A stretch of DNA of 64,000 nt from an uncultured Corynebacterium sp. (GTDB lineage: Bacteria; Actinomycetota; Actinomycetes; Mycobacteriales; Mycobacteriaceae): the NCBI GenBank assembly GCA_943914465.1, contig CALUCD010000009.1, forward strand, positions 34,581 through 98,580. The letters are read 5' to 3'. Under the pieces are notes generated by a model, which was given only the letters and a program-made list of their open reading frames with translations, had not been told where the DNA came from and did not search any database. Both the position numbers and the translations under genes were made by a program. Shown here piece by piece: positions 25,254 to 33,672 of the stretch; within the stretch, counting starts at the first letter, position 1; every line of letters starts with the position of its first letter.

Positions 25254-25298
25254 CACACGGCCCGTAGCCCAGAACACTGGGGTTACGGGCCGTGTGGC
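25254..25298 (+). terminator. rpsA terminator
   Basis: ACACGGCCCGTA (25254-25265 region) pairs with TACGGGCCGTGT, with a further CCCAG/CTGGG pair closer to the loop, and GGCTTTT follows. A very stable intrinsic terminator just before the coaE promoter. Confidence 0.85.
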
Positions 25299-25317
25299 TT
25301 TTGCTACCGTTGCAGCC

Positions 25318-25911
25318 ATGAAACTTGTCGGGCTGACAGGCGGAATCGGAAGTGGCAAATCGACGGTAGCGAAGATGCTCGCTGAGGCTGGTCTGACCGT
25401 AGTCGACGCGGATCGGATTGCCCGAGAGATCATGGAGCCAGGCTCCCCCGTGCTCGACGAGGTAGCCGCTGAATTCGGTGCGGACCTCGTCAGCGACGAA
25501 GGCGTACTTGACCGAGGTGAGCTCGCGCGCCGTGCGTTTGCCACTGAGGAGACGACGCAGCGACTGAACGCAATCACGCACCCCGCAATTCGAGCCGAAT
25601 CGAAGCAGCAGTTTGCGGCTGCCGCTAACCGAGGGGAGGAAGTCGCTGTCTATGACATGCCGCTGTTGGTAGAGCTTGGACTTCATCGGGACATGGACCT
25701 CACCGTGGTTGTAGACGTCGAGGTTGAAGAGCGGGTCCGTCGCCTGGTAAATACTCGCGGCCTCGATGAACAGGACGTGCGGGCGCGAATCTCGCGGCAA
25801 ATCTCCGATGATGCGCGCAAAGCTGTGGCGGACGTCGTCATTGACAACAATGGCGACCTCGCTGCGCTGGCCTCGCAAGTGGAGGGGCTGATTGCCAAAC
25901 TGAAACCGTAA
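25318..25911 (+). CDS. coaE: Dephospho-CoA kinase
   Basis: CoaE phosphorylates dephospho-CoA, the last step of coenzyme A synthesis; coaD, the step before, is in the same window. The 197-residue protein starts MKLVGLTGGIGSGKSTVA, with the P-loop at residues 8-15, and shows VDADRIARE and the LID-like RQISDDARKAVADVVIDN segment near the end. The start ATG 25318 is chosen because the P-loop strand begins there and TACCGT stands exactly seven bases upstream, directly after the rpsA terminator, so the mRNA is probably leaderless. Length is usual for the short form of the enzyme. Confidence 0.95.
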   Translation: MKLVGLTGGIGSGKSTVAKMLAEAGLTVVDADRIAREIMEPGSPVLDEVAAEFGADLVSDEGVLDRGELARRAFATEETTQRLNAITHPAIRAESKQQFAAAANRGEEVAVYDMPLLVELGLHRDMDLTVVVDVEVEERVRRLVNTRGLDEQDVRARISRQISDDARKAVADVVIDNNGDLAALASQVEGLIAKLKP

Positions 25912-25975
25912 GATACCGTGAGAATTCACTTCGAAGAAAGGTGCTATTTACCCAGCCGGGATAGCGTTGCCGCCC

Positions 25976-26383
25976 ATGGGTACGTGGGACACTGGGCCAT
26001 TTGACAATGACCCTGCTGCGGAAGCCGTTGAAGCATTGGCCAACGGCACGTTTCGCATGGACCAGTTCCGCTTCAACTGTGACAGCGGCCCCCTCGGTGC
26101 GGATGACGCTGAGTCAGTGATCGCCCTTGCTGCCGTGTTAAACGGGCACCTACCAGGTGGCGCTACCGCCAAAGCTCTGGACTACCCATTTACAACCGAT
26201 GACCGACGTTGGATTCGCCGAAACGCGCGAAAGGCCACGGAGCCAGGAGGGTCTGAACTCTACGAACTTTGGCAGGAAACCGGTGAGCTTGACAAGTGGC
26301 TGACTGACACGCGCACCCATGTAGCCCCGCCGCCGCACCTTCCACACAACAACGGGGGCGGTCTTCAGTCCGGCGAACGCTAG
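25976..26383 (+). CDS. DUF4259-family protein
   Basis: The 135-residue product begins MGTWDTGPFDNDPAAEAVEA, the hallmark of DUF4259, a small soluble helical domain of unknown function that is common in actinobacteria. The start at ATG 25976 matches the family N-terminus; a TTG three codons upstream is unlikely. TAGCGT eight bases upstream may give a leaderless transcript. The C-terminal tail HVAPPPHLPHNNGGG is low-complexity. Its last four bases overlap the end of the convergent acyltransferase gene. Confidence 0.8.
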   Translation: MGTWDTGPFDNDPAAEAVEALANGTFRMDQFRFNCDSGPLGADDAESVIALAAVLNGHLPGGATAKALDYPFTTDDRRWIRRNARKATEPGGSELYELWQETGELDKWLTDTRTHVAPPPHLPHNNGGGLQSGER

Positions 26384-28164
26384 GCCTCGGGTTGCAAGGA
26401 CGCGCAGAACTCCCAGAACATTGTTGATGCCTTCGTGATGTTCTGGATAAATTCGTTCGCCCGGTCAGCGGTGCCGATGTTCCACGAGATGCAAAATTCC
26501 CCGGCCTCGGGCAGGGGAGTATACGAAATGCCGAACCCTTCCGGTAACGACGGTGCGAAACAGTAACGCACAATCTGATCCGCTCCGCCGATTGAGGTGG
26601 TGGAAAGAAAATCGCGGCGGGCGGCAGTGGCATCCGGGTCGTGAAAGAACGGGTGGGAGGCATCAATTGAGGCCATCATCTGAATATGGCGGTCAAACCC
26701 GTTTCCTGCCTTGCACCGCTTGACCCAGCTTCGGTGCGCATCCACAGCTGCTTGCAGATCATTTTGCGTTGCCGATCCATCGACGATGTTGGCAGCGAAG
26801 TTGACGGCTTCAGGAGTGGCTGCTCGTAGGCACTCCGTCCTGCCCGCCCTGAACTCTCGCATATCTACCGCTTCGTAGACGGCGCGAACACGGCCAAATG
26901 TGAGTTGTTGCGCAATTGACATGGTGAGCTGAGCGCTTGCGTCGCGGCTTATTTTGAACGGCAGATCGGCTGGCTGGTTGTGCGGAACAGTGATGATCTC
27001 AGCAGTAAATGTGTTTGCTTGCTTGGCGTACGAGCTAACACGTGAACGCAGCGTATCGGTTGTCGCCTCGTCGAGCTCCCAGGCAATACGCTCGACGGCA
27101 GGCTCGGTGAGCGTTGCAGATTCCTCCGCGGGCAGCGCGACCTTTTGCATCTGGGTAATCGCGGTCACCAACGTCGCCCCGTCCTGGCAGGAGTGTTCGA
27201 CGTGGACTGCGATCCAGTTATCGTGGAGGCTGATCTGGTAGCTCAGCGGCTTATACGCCCAGGCGCCGCGAGGCGAGAAGGTGATGTCGCGGATTCTGTC
27301 GGCATCATTGCGGGGCGCGTCGTCGACCAGCTCGATGGTGAAGAGCATATCGCGCAGCCGGTCATACACCGCCGGATTGTTCCCATGCCCGAGGATGCTG
27401 GGAAGCATTTCCGCCAGAACCCCCGAGCCAAGCAGGCTCGGCGCGTTGAAATCGAGACCGGTGGGGTGATCGGCGTGCGCCGTGTCTAGTATGTTCTCGA
27501 GGGCAGCTCGTAGCCCCGAAGCACTCGCGAGTTTGCCTTCAGCATCGCTTAGCTGCACCGCGAAGAGTTGGCCGTCAACGAATACACCGATTTCGCGGCG
27601 TGCGGCATCAAGGTTGGTTTGTATAAACACGTCTTCGTTTGCCTGCGGGTGGCGCAGGCCGCCAGCGTAGACAAACCATTGGTTCATCGTGATCCGGTTG
27701 CCACGCGCGTCTATGTCTTCCGGCACCGTGCCGGCCGCAGCTTGGAGATGTACTGAGGCTGCGCGCTGAATGAACTCGACCGCCCGGTCAAGGCCGGTGG
27801 ACATGTCCTGATCTGGAAGCGCGATCTGAAACCCGACATTGGTCGATAGCGGCAGTGGTTGACGCACCGTGAAGTAGCCCGAATACCACTCATCATGCAG
27901 CCAATTGGTGCCCTGCGCTTCGCGTTGTGCTGCCCGCTCGCGCAGCGCAACGTCAAGTTCCCGTCCAACACCTGAGCGGAAGTCCTCCATAATCTCTCGC
28001 GCATGCTCACGACCGCCACCATCCAGGACCGCGTCCAGCGCGTGCGCATACGCATCGAGCGTGGAATCAAACTCCGGCACGGGCAGGGCCTTGAGATCGG
28101 TGGTTGCGGGGTGCGGGGCGATCGTCGAGGATGGGTGGACCACGGATACGGCCTTTCCGGTCAT
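26380..28164 (-). CDS. Carnitine/choline O-acyltransferase-like protein
   Basis: A 594-residue member of the carnitine acyltransferase superfamily, which moves acyl groups between CoA and carnitine or choline. Recognisable motifs, in order: FVYAGGLRHPQ, catalytic His in AVHVEHSCQDG (near residue 322), YEAVDMREFRAGRTECLR (carnitine/CoA site), GNGFDRHIQMM, and STTSIGGADQIV with GFGISYTP towards the end. These match the family order. No signal peptide or membrane segment, so cytoplasmic. It is a single gene on the minus strand, about 95 bases after the start of the transporter operon's neighbour. The substrate is open; a betaine or CoA-detoxifying role is conceivable but not shown. Confidence 0.85.
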   Translation of the reverse strand: MTGKAVSVVHPSSTIAPHPATTDLKALPVPEFDSTLDAYAHALDAVLDGGGREHAREIMEDFRSGVGRELDVALRERAAQREAQGTNWLHDEWYSGYFTVRQPLPLSTNVGFQIALPDQDMSTGLDRAVEFIQRAASVHLQAAAGTVPEDIDARGNRITMNQWFVYAGGLRHPQANEDVFIQTNLDAARREIGVFVDGQLFAVQLSDAEGKLASASGLRAALENILDTAHADHPTGLDFNAPSLLGSGVLAEMLPSILGHGNNPAVYDRLRDMLFTIELVDDAPRNDADRIRDITFSPRGAWAYKPLSYQISLHDNWIAVHVEHSCQDGATLVTAITQMQKVALPAEESATLTEPAVERIAWELDEATTDTLRSRVSSYAKQANTFTAEIITVPHNQPADLPFKISRDASAQLTMSIAQQLTFGRVRAVYEAVDMREFRAGRTECLRAATPEAVNFAANIVDGSATQNDLQAAVDAHRSWVKRCKAGNGFDRHIQMMASIDASHPFFHDPDATAARRDFLSTTSIGGADQIVRYCFAPSLPEGFGISYTPLPEAGEFCISWNIGTADRANEFIQNITKASTMFWEFCASLQPEA

Positions 28165-28260
28165 GGGAGATATGCGATCAACGTTTTCTACTGTACCTGC
28201 ACTTCACCGGCCTATTCCGGTGCCTGGTGGTTGACTGTTCATACACCGATTCGTCAGCTA

Positions 28261-29949
28261 CTACAGTTCTGGCACGTTTGAGAGCAGCTGGCGGGTGTAT
28301 TCGTGCTCGGGGTTGTTCAGCACCTCATCAACCGGCCCCTCATCGACAATGATTCCGCGATTCAACACCGCAACCCGTGTAGCGATGTGGCGGGCAAGCG
28401 CAATGTTGTGGGTAACAAACAACAGTGTCAGTCCGCGCTGTTTGCGCAGTTCCGACAGCAGTTGAAGAATCGAGGCCTGCACGGACACATCAAGCGCAGA
28501 CGTAATTTCATCGCAAACCAGCAATGAGGGTGCGTTGACTAAAGCCCGCCCGATCGCAGCGCGTTGACGCTCTCCACCCGAGAGATCACCAGGCCGGCGG
28601 GAATAGAAACTTCGATCCAGCTGCACCGCCTCGAGGATGTCCTCAACAACTGCGCGTTGCTCGTTGCGGGACAGCTTGCCCGACATTTCCATCGGCACGC
28701 GCAAGGATTCACCGATTGTCCGCCGAGGGTTCAGCGATGAATATGGCGATTGGAAAATGTATTGCACATCTTGGCGTTGCTCCAGGCTCCTTTTGCGGCT
28801 GCCGTGTTGGAGCAACTCCCCACGCAAGAGCACCTCTCCGGTGTAATCAGGGTTCAACCCCGCGACCGAGCGGGCAAGCGTCGTTTTGCCAGAGCCAGAC
28901 TCACCGAGCAGCAGGACCGAGTTGCCTGCTGCGAGCGTCAAATCAATGCCATGCAACACCTCGTTGTCGCCATAGGTCATTGCCAAGTCACGAACCTGAA
29001 GCAGGGGCACGCGCGGGCTTCTCTTCCCCGGATGACGAGTGACAGCGGCGGGCCGGTCGTACCCGGTGATGGGTTTGCGCCCCGCAAGGTCGGGGATGGA
29101 GCTGAGCAGCCTTCGGGTATACGGGTGCCTCGCGTGATACAACACTGCGCTGGTGGGACCTTCTTCAACGATGTCGCCTCGCAGCATCACCACGACCCTG
29201 TCTGCAAGCTCAGCGACGACCGCCAGGTCATGCGTGATGTATAAGGCCGCCACATTGTGTCGCTGGGTCATCGTCCGAATAGTCGCCAACACGTGCGCTT
29301 GCGTTGATACATCCAGACCGGTCGTTGGTTCGTCGAGAATGAGCACGTCCGGATACATCGCGAATGCCATTGCAATGCCGACGCGCTGCTGTTGACCACC
29401 CGAGAGCTGGTGTGGCCAGCGGGTGAGGTACTCGTCTGTGTCTGGCAGGTCAACATCACGCATCACGTCGCGCACGCGCGCTGCGCGCACCGCGTCAATG
29501 TCTTTTCCTTCGGTAGGCACAGACGACGCATGTTCAGCATTCGCCCCGGTGTAGCCGTGAATATCGAGCACCTCACGTATTTGGTCACCGACGCGCATCG
29601 CTGGGTTCAAACTCAGCGCCGGGTCCTGGGGGACGTACGCAATCCGCGCGCCGCGCAGCTCACGTAGCGCTTCTTCACCAAGCGAGAGCACGTCGATCGT
29701 CTCGGAGTCTGTGGTGTGCAGTGTGACCGTTCCCTCGTTGCACACGAGCCCTGGGCGAAAGTGCCCCATCGCGGCGAGCCCCGCGGTTGTTTTGCCGGAG
29801 CCGGATTCTCCGACCAGCCCGACGATCTCGCCACGGCGCAGCTCGTAGTCCACACTGTGGAGGATCTCTGCTCCATCAACGGTGCCAAGCCGTAAGTTGC
29901 GTACGCGCACAACGATATCGTTCGCGGGAGAGGTATCTACCTTGTCCAT
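28261..29949 (-). CDS. Oligopeptide/nickel-type ABC ATPase, two domains fused (DppD-DppF)
   Basis: This 562-residue protein contains two complete ABC ATPase domains, so it replaces the usual DppD plus DppF pair. Domain 1: Walker A GESGSGKTTAG near residue 46, [20 protein letters not shown]. Domain 2: GESGSGKTTLAR near residue 350, LSGGERQRAA, LLVCDEITSALD. Each is followed by the oligopeptide-type tail (HPYTRRLL and HEYTRQLL). ATG 29949 overlaps the permease stop as TGATG, indicating translational coupling; the frame upstream to 30141 is only shadow of the permease gene. Last gene of the peptide-importer operon. Confidence 0.93.
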   Translation of the reverse strand: MDKVDTSPANDIVVRVRNLRLGTVDGAEILHSVDYELRRGEIVGLVGESGSGKTTAGLAAMGHFRPGLVCNEGTVTLHTTDSETIDVLSLGEEALRELRGARIAYVPQDPALSLNPAMRVGDQIREVLDIHGYTGANAEHASSVPTEGKDIDAVRAARVRDVMRDVDLPDTDEYLTRWPHQLSGGQQQRVGIAMAFAMYPDVLILDEPTTGLDVSTQAHVLATIRTMTQRHNVAALYITHDLAVVAELADRVVVMLRGDIVEEGPTSAVLYHARHPYTRRLLSSIPDLAGRKPITGYDRPAAVTRHPGKRSPRVPLLQVRDLAMTYGDNEVLHGIDLTLAAGNSVLLLGESGSGKTTLARSVAGLNPDYTGEVLLRGELLQHGSRKRSLEQRQDVQYIFQSPYSSLNPRRTIGESLRVPMEMSGKLSRNEQRAVVEDILEAVQLDRSFYSRRPGDLSGGERQRAAIGRALVNAPSLLVCDEITSALDVSVQASILQLLSELRKQRGLTLLFVTHNIALARHIATRVAVLNRGIIVDEGPVDEVLNNPEHEYTRQLLSNVPEL

Positions 29950-30929
29950 CAATTCGCCTCCTCCGGCGCATCCTCGTGGCGGATTGGGTCGTGTTTCTGG
30001 TTGCGTTGCCCTTCGATCTTGGAGCCGGTGCGTTGTACCGGGATCGCCGTGGTTGCTGTCGCCCGGGCGGTCGCGTCTGCAAGCATGTTTGTCCCGATGG
30101 TGAGCAGAGCAATCGCGATCACCGGCAAGATCACGCCCCACGGCTGGAGCGACAGCGCGATGCGATTCTCGTTGATCATCAAGCCCCAGTCAGCGGTGGG
30201 CGGCTGGATACCAAGACCCAGGAAGGAAAGAGACGCGATTGAGCCGATTGAGTAAGTCAGCCTGAGCCCAGTTTCGACTGCAAGTGGGCCGGTGATGTTC
30301 GGCAGGATCTCCTGCGCAAGAATCTTCCAGTGCGGTACCGAGTACATCTGCGCAGCACGAATGTAGTCCTCCTGAGTCACTGACAACGTGGCAGCCCGAG
30401 CAACCCGGGCGATGCGCGGTGCGTGTGTGAAACCAATGACCAGCACGAGCACGGTTGCTGATGGGCCGAAGATAACAATCGCGAGCATCGCAAAGATGAG
30501 CTGGGGGAATGCGAGCAGCACGTCGTTGAGTCGCATCAGGATGGAGTCGGTGCGGCCGCCGGCATATCCGGCAATCATGCCGATAAGGGTTCCAATGACC
30601 AGGCCAAGCAGCGTGGCTAAAAACGCCGTAACAAGCAGGATCAGCCCGCCGCCGATGAACCTGGTCAACACTGAGCGGCCGAGATTGTCGGTACCAAATC
30701 TGCCATCGTTGGTAAACGGCAACCCAATGAATTCGGTGGTGGAGTGTCCGGTGAGTTGCTCGGCGAAGAGATAACCCATGACGGTGAGCACCAGGATCGC
30801 GCCGGTGAGCAGAAGGCCGACTTTGCCCTCAGACTGCGCCCAAATACGCTGCACGAGTGGAACGGGTTTTGAAGTGGAAACCTTCAGCTCGGGCTGGTCG
30901 CCGACATCGGTCGAGGGAAGCGTCGACAT
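29949..30929 (-). CDS. Peptide ABC transporter permease (DppC-like)
   Basis: The 326-residue membrane protein is the second permease of the importer. After a soluble start it has the DppC N-terminal helix (GLLLTGAILVLTVMGYLF), the extracytoplasmic GTDNLGRSVLTRFIGG segment typical of this family, and the BPD_transp_1 domain with the EAA loop RVARAATLSVTQEDYIRAAQM. The C-terminal 35 residues are hydrophilic. It overlaps both neighbours by one base or a start-stop pair, so all genes are cotranslated. Confidence 0.92.
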   Translation of the reverse strand: MSTLPSTDVGDQPELKVSTSKPVPLVQRIWAQSEGKVGLLLTGAILVLTVMGYLFAEQLTGHSTTEFIGLPFTNDGRFGTDNLGRSVLTRFIGGGLILLVTAFLATLLGLVIGTLIGMIAGYAGGRTDSILMRLNDVLLAFPQLIFAMLAIVIFGPSATVLVLVIGFTHAPRIARVARAATLSVTQEDYIRAAQMYSVPHWKILAQEILPNITGPLAVETGLRLTYSIGSIASLSFLGLGIQPPTADWGLMINENRIALSLQPWGVILPVIAIALLTIGTNMLADATARATATTAIPVQRTGSKIEGQRNQKHDPIRHEDAPEEAN

Positions 30930-31876
30930 TAGTTGCTCCTTAGCTTCGGATTGGCAAGGATACCGACGATGTCCGCAAGCAAGTTCACCACAACATAAAC
31001 GGCGGCGATGAGCAGCGAAACGGCTTGCACTACCTGCACGTCTCGATAGTTCACAGCGTCAATGAGCGCTACACCGAGACCGGGGTAACGAAAGAGGTAC
31101 TCCACGACAACGATGCCGCCCGCCAGCCACGCAAGCTGGATCGCAACCACTTGGGCGATTGGCCCGATCGCGTGGGGGAGTGCGTGGTTGAAAATCACGC
31201 GCCGCTCAGGCACTCCCTTGAGACGCGCCATCTCAACGTAGCCGGAATCCAACGTTTCGATCATCGTCGCCCGCGTCATGCGCGCAATGTAGGGGCTTAC
31301 CACCAGCGCGAGAGTCAGCGTGGGCAAGACGAGTTGGGACGGAAACTGCCACACGTGGCTCCCTGGCGGGGACATGGTCACCGCAGGCAACACTTGCAAC
31401 ACTGAAGTGGCAAACAGCGTGATCAATGCAATGCCAATCACGAACTCCGGCATCGCCGCGAGCACCAGCGTCACCCAAGTAATCACCTGGTCACGTCTGT
31501 AGCCGCGCCACCACGCGGCATAGATGCCAACCAGCAACCCGATCGGAATTGAAACCGACGCCGCAAGCACGAGCAGCACCAAGGAGTTCACCAGCGGCCC
31601 GCCCAGCAGCTCAACGACGGGGCCACCGGTGGACGTCGAGGTGCCGAAGTCGCCAGTGAATACACCAGCAAGCCAGAGGAAATAGCGTGCAACTGGCGGT
31701 TTATCCAGGTTCATTTCCGCTTCAAGCGCGGCGATGCGCTCTGGGGTGGCTTGCTGTCCGAGAATCGCGGTGGCCGGGGATCCAGGCAACAGCAGCGTGG
31801 CACAGAAGATGATGACGGAGACCGCAACCAAAATAAACAGGCTGACGGCCAAGCGTCGCGCAATAAGGCGTCTCAT
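30929..31876 (-). CDS. Peptide ABC transporter permease (DppB-like)
   Basis: This 315-residue membrane protein is the first permease of the importer. It begins with the typical helix RLAVSLFILVAVSVIIFCATLLLPG followed by PATAILGQQATPERIAALEAEM, a DppB hallmark region in the periplasmic side loop. Five further helices and the EAA motif TRATMIETLDSGYVEMARLKG complete the permease domain. Start at ATG 31876, three bases after the stop of the substrate-binding protein; its end overlaps the DppC-like gene. Confidence 0.93.
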   Translation of the reverse strand: MRRLIARRLAVSLFILVAVSVIIFCATLLLPGSPATAILGQQATPERIAALEAEMNLDKPPVARYFLWLAGVFTGDFGTSTSTGGPVVELLGGPLVNSLVLLVLAASVSIPIGLLVGIYAAWWRGYRRDQVITWVTLVLAAMPEFVIGIALITLFATSVLQVLPAVTMSPPGSHVWQFPSQLVLPTLTLALVVSPYIARMTRATMIETLDSGYVEMARLKGVPERRVIFNHALPHAIGPIAQVVAIQLAWLAGGIVVVEYLFRYPGLGVALIDAVNYRDVQVVQAVSLLIAAVYVVVNLLADIVGILANPKLRSN

Positions 31877-31879
31877 CAG

Positions 31880-33433
31880 TTAAACCTCTGCAATCCAGAC
31901 GTTGTGGAACATGGCTTGGGACAGCGGCATGCCCCCGGGATGCGGCCTGAGGCCGGCGACGTAGTTGTGGTAGGCGTCAACTTGGTTGGCAAAGCCCCAG
32001 ATGATGTAGCCGCCGTCGTCGAAAAGCTGCTGCTGCAGCTGACGGATGAGCTTGCCGCGTTCGTGATCGTCCGTGATTGTGCGGGCAGTCTTCACCCCGG
32101 CAGTGAACTGGGCATCATCCCAGTGCGTTTCATTGAACGGCGAATCCGCCGTGGCGCACTGATTGACCTGCTGAATGAAATTGCGGGTGTAGTAGAACGT
32201 CTGCGAGAAGGGGTACTCGAGATAGTTGCCGGCAGCGAAAAACGTCGACACATCCACCTGCTCGAGGTTGACGGTAATGCCAGCTTGTCTGGCCTGCTCT
32301 GCAAAAACCTGTGCTGAGCGGATAGCTCCTGACTGGATCTCCGCGGTGACCAGCGTGACCTCAATACCATCTGGGTAACCCGCATCTGCCAAGAGCCGCT
32401 TCGCCTCGGAGATGTCCTGCTCGCGTTGGGGGATGTCATGCGGGTAGGCATCGTCGTACAAGCTGAACATGTCATTGCCCAGCTGCCCTTCGCCCGAGTA
32501 CACCTGGTCAATCATTTGTTGGCGGTTCACGGCGAGCCGCATCGCCTGGCGCACTCGCGCATCGTCGAACGGCGCTACGTCAACTCGCATGGTCAGTGGC
32601 AACCACATTCCGGTTTGGGAGATCAGCGTGGTCAGCCGCGGATCTGTTTCGATAACGCGCGCCAAGGCGTGGTTCAAACTCCCGATGGCGTCGACTTGAG
32701 ATGACAGCAGCGCATTGAGCATCGCGTCTTCTTCTTGGAAGTCGATGAGCTCCACGCCGTCGAGGTGTGCCGGACCGTCCCAGTAGTTATCGTTGCGTAC
32801 CAGCACAGTCGACTGCCCGGGGCGGAAGAACTCAAGTTTGAAGGGACCTGCTCCGACGGGGTGTACTGGATCATAATCCTCCGGCACGATGCCCATCTGG
32901 TACTCGGCAAGGCTGTCAATCAATGTGGCATCAGGAGTAGCAAGCCGGATACGCACGCGGCGTGTGTCCAGCACCTCCATGTTCTTGATGTGGTTGATGG
33001 AGGCTGCGCCGCTTTTTGGGTCGTGAGGGTCGCGGATGCGGTTGTAGGAAAAGATGACGTCTTCCGGGCGGACCGGGCGCCCGTCTGAGAACTCGACGCC
33101 GGCGCGCAACGTAATTGTCCACTCGGTGGCATCGCCGTTGGGCTCGATCGCTTCTGCGAGTCGGTATTCCAGCTGGTAGTTTTCGTCTCGACGCGCGAGG
33201 GCGTCGTACATGTTGATCAGGCGGGCGCCGTCACTTTGGCTTGACGGCACGTGAGCATCAACGGTGTCGGTGGATGAGCCCCCCACTAATCCAACGCGTA
33301 GGGTGCCGCCCCGGCGGGGAGGGCCTGAAGTGTTGATCTGTTCGACTGGTGCTTGTGCGCAGGATGCGAGTGCGACTGTGGCGCCGCCCAGCAACGAGGC
33401 CTGTAGCAGTTGCCGACGAGAAAGATGAACCAT
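31880..33433 (-). CDS. Peptide-binding lipoprotein (SBP_bac_5), Tat signal
   Basis: The 517-residue receptor of the peptide importer. Its N-terminus MVHLSRRQLLQASLLGGATV carries a twin-arginine motif (SRRQLLQA), a hydrophobic core and the lipobox LASC, so it should be exported folded by Tat and then lipidated. The mature region shows SBP_bac_5 features such as LAEAIEPNGDATEWTITLR, the signature stretch GVEFSDGRPVRPEDVIFSYNR, and VRQAMRLAVNRQQMID. The start ATG 33433 is selected by the signal peptide; the frame upstream to 33529 is leader. GGAAGG lies 12 bases before. First of four genes; permeases and fused ATPase follow with almost no gaps. Confidence 0.92.
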   Translation of the reverse strand: MVHLSRRQLLQASLLGGATVALASCAQAPVEQINTSGPPRRGGTLRVGLVGGSSTDTVDAHVPSSQSDGARLINMYDALARRDENYQLEYRLAEAIEPNGDATEWTITLRAGVEFSDGRPVRPEDVIFSYNRIRDPHDPKSGAASINHIKNMEVLDTRRVRIRLATPDATLIDSLAEYQMGIVPEDYDPVHPVGAGPFKLEFFRPGQSTVLVRNDNYWDGPAHLDGVELIDFQEEDAMLNALLSSQVDAIGSLNHALARVIETDPRLTTLISQTGMWLPLTMRVDVAPFDDARVRQAMRLAVNRQQMIDQVYSGEGQLGNDMFSLYDDAYPHDIPQREQDISEAKRLLADAGYPDGIEVTLVTAEIQSGAIRSAQVFAEQARQAGITVNLEQVDVSTFFAAGNYLEYPFSQTFYYTRNFIQQVNQCATADSPFNETHWDDAQFTAGVKTARTITDDHERGKLIRQLQQQLFDDGGYIIWGFANQVDAYHNYVAGLRPHPGGMPLSQAMFHNVWIAEV

Positions 33434-33470
33434 GTTTAGCCGTCGCCTTCCGTGTGCCGGAGCCAGGTTT

Positions 33471-33593
33471 TCAGGTACGCGGTGTTCGTGACAATCTCGC
33501 GCAGTTCCCCAGTTCACTGGCGACGTCACTGTGCTTCAGTCCCGCAGCCTGAATCGCAGCACGAGCGGCAAGGCGGGGCTGACGCGGAACCAT
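33471..33593 (-). CDS. Possible leaderless 40-codon upstream ORF of the peptide importer
   Basis: Seven bases after the -10 box of the operon promoter comes ATG 33593, so the first codon of this frame would lie at or next to the mRNA 5' end. It encodes 40 residues (MVPRQPRLAARAAIQAAG, then a helix-turn-helix-like GLKHSDVASELGN) and ends 37 bases before the substrate-binding protein gene. It could regulate the operon by translation or encode a small basic protein, or be the remnant of a regulator. Confidence 0.4.
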   Translation of the reverse strand: MVPRQPRLAARAAIQAAGLKHSDVASELGNCARLSRTPRT

Positions 33594-33600
33594 GAAGATA

Positions 33601-33629
33601 ATCCTATGGTTCTGAACGGTTCATTGCAA
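33601..33629 (-). promoter_or_regulatory. Promoter of the peptide-importer operon
   Basis: On the minus strand TTGCAA (33629-33624), a 17-base spacer and TAGGAT (33606-33601) form a near-consensus promoter. Transcription should begin near 33594, giving a leader of about 160 bases before the substrate-binding protein gene. Confidence 0.6.
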
Positions 33630-33672
33630 GAAATTGACTGTGATTCAGTGCACCAATCGCAATCCCACCGCC

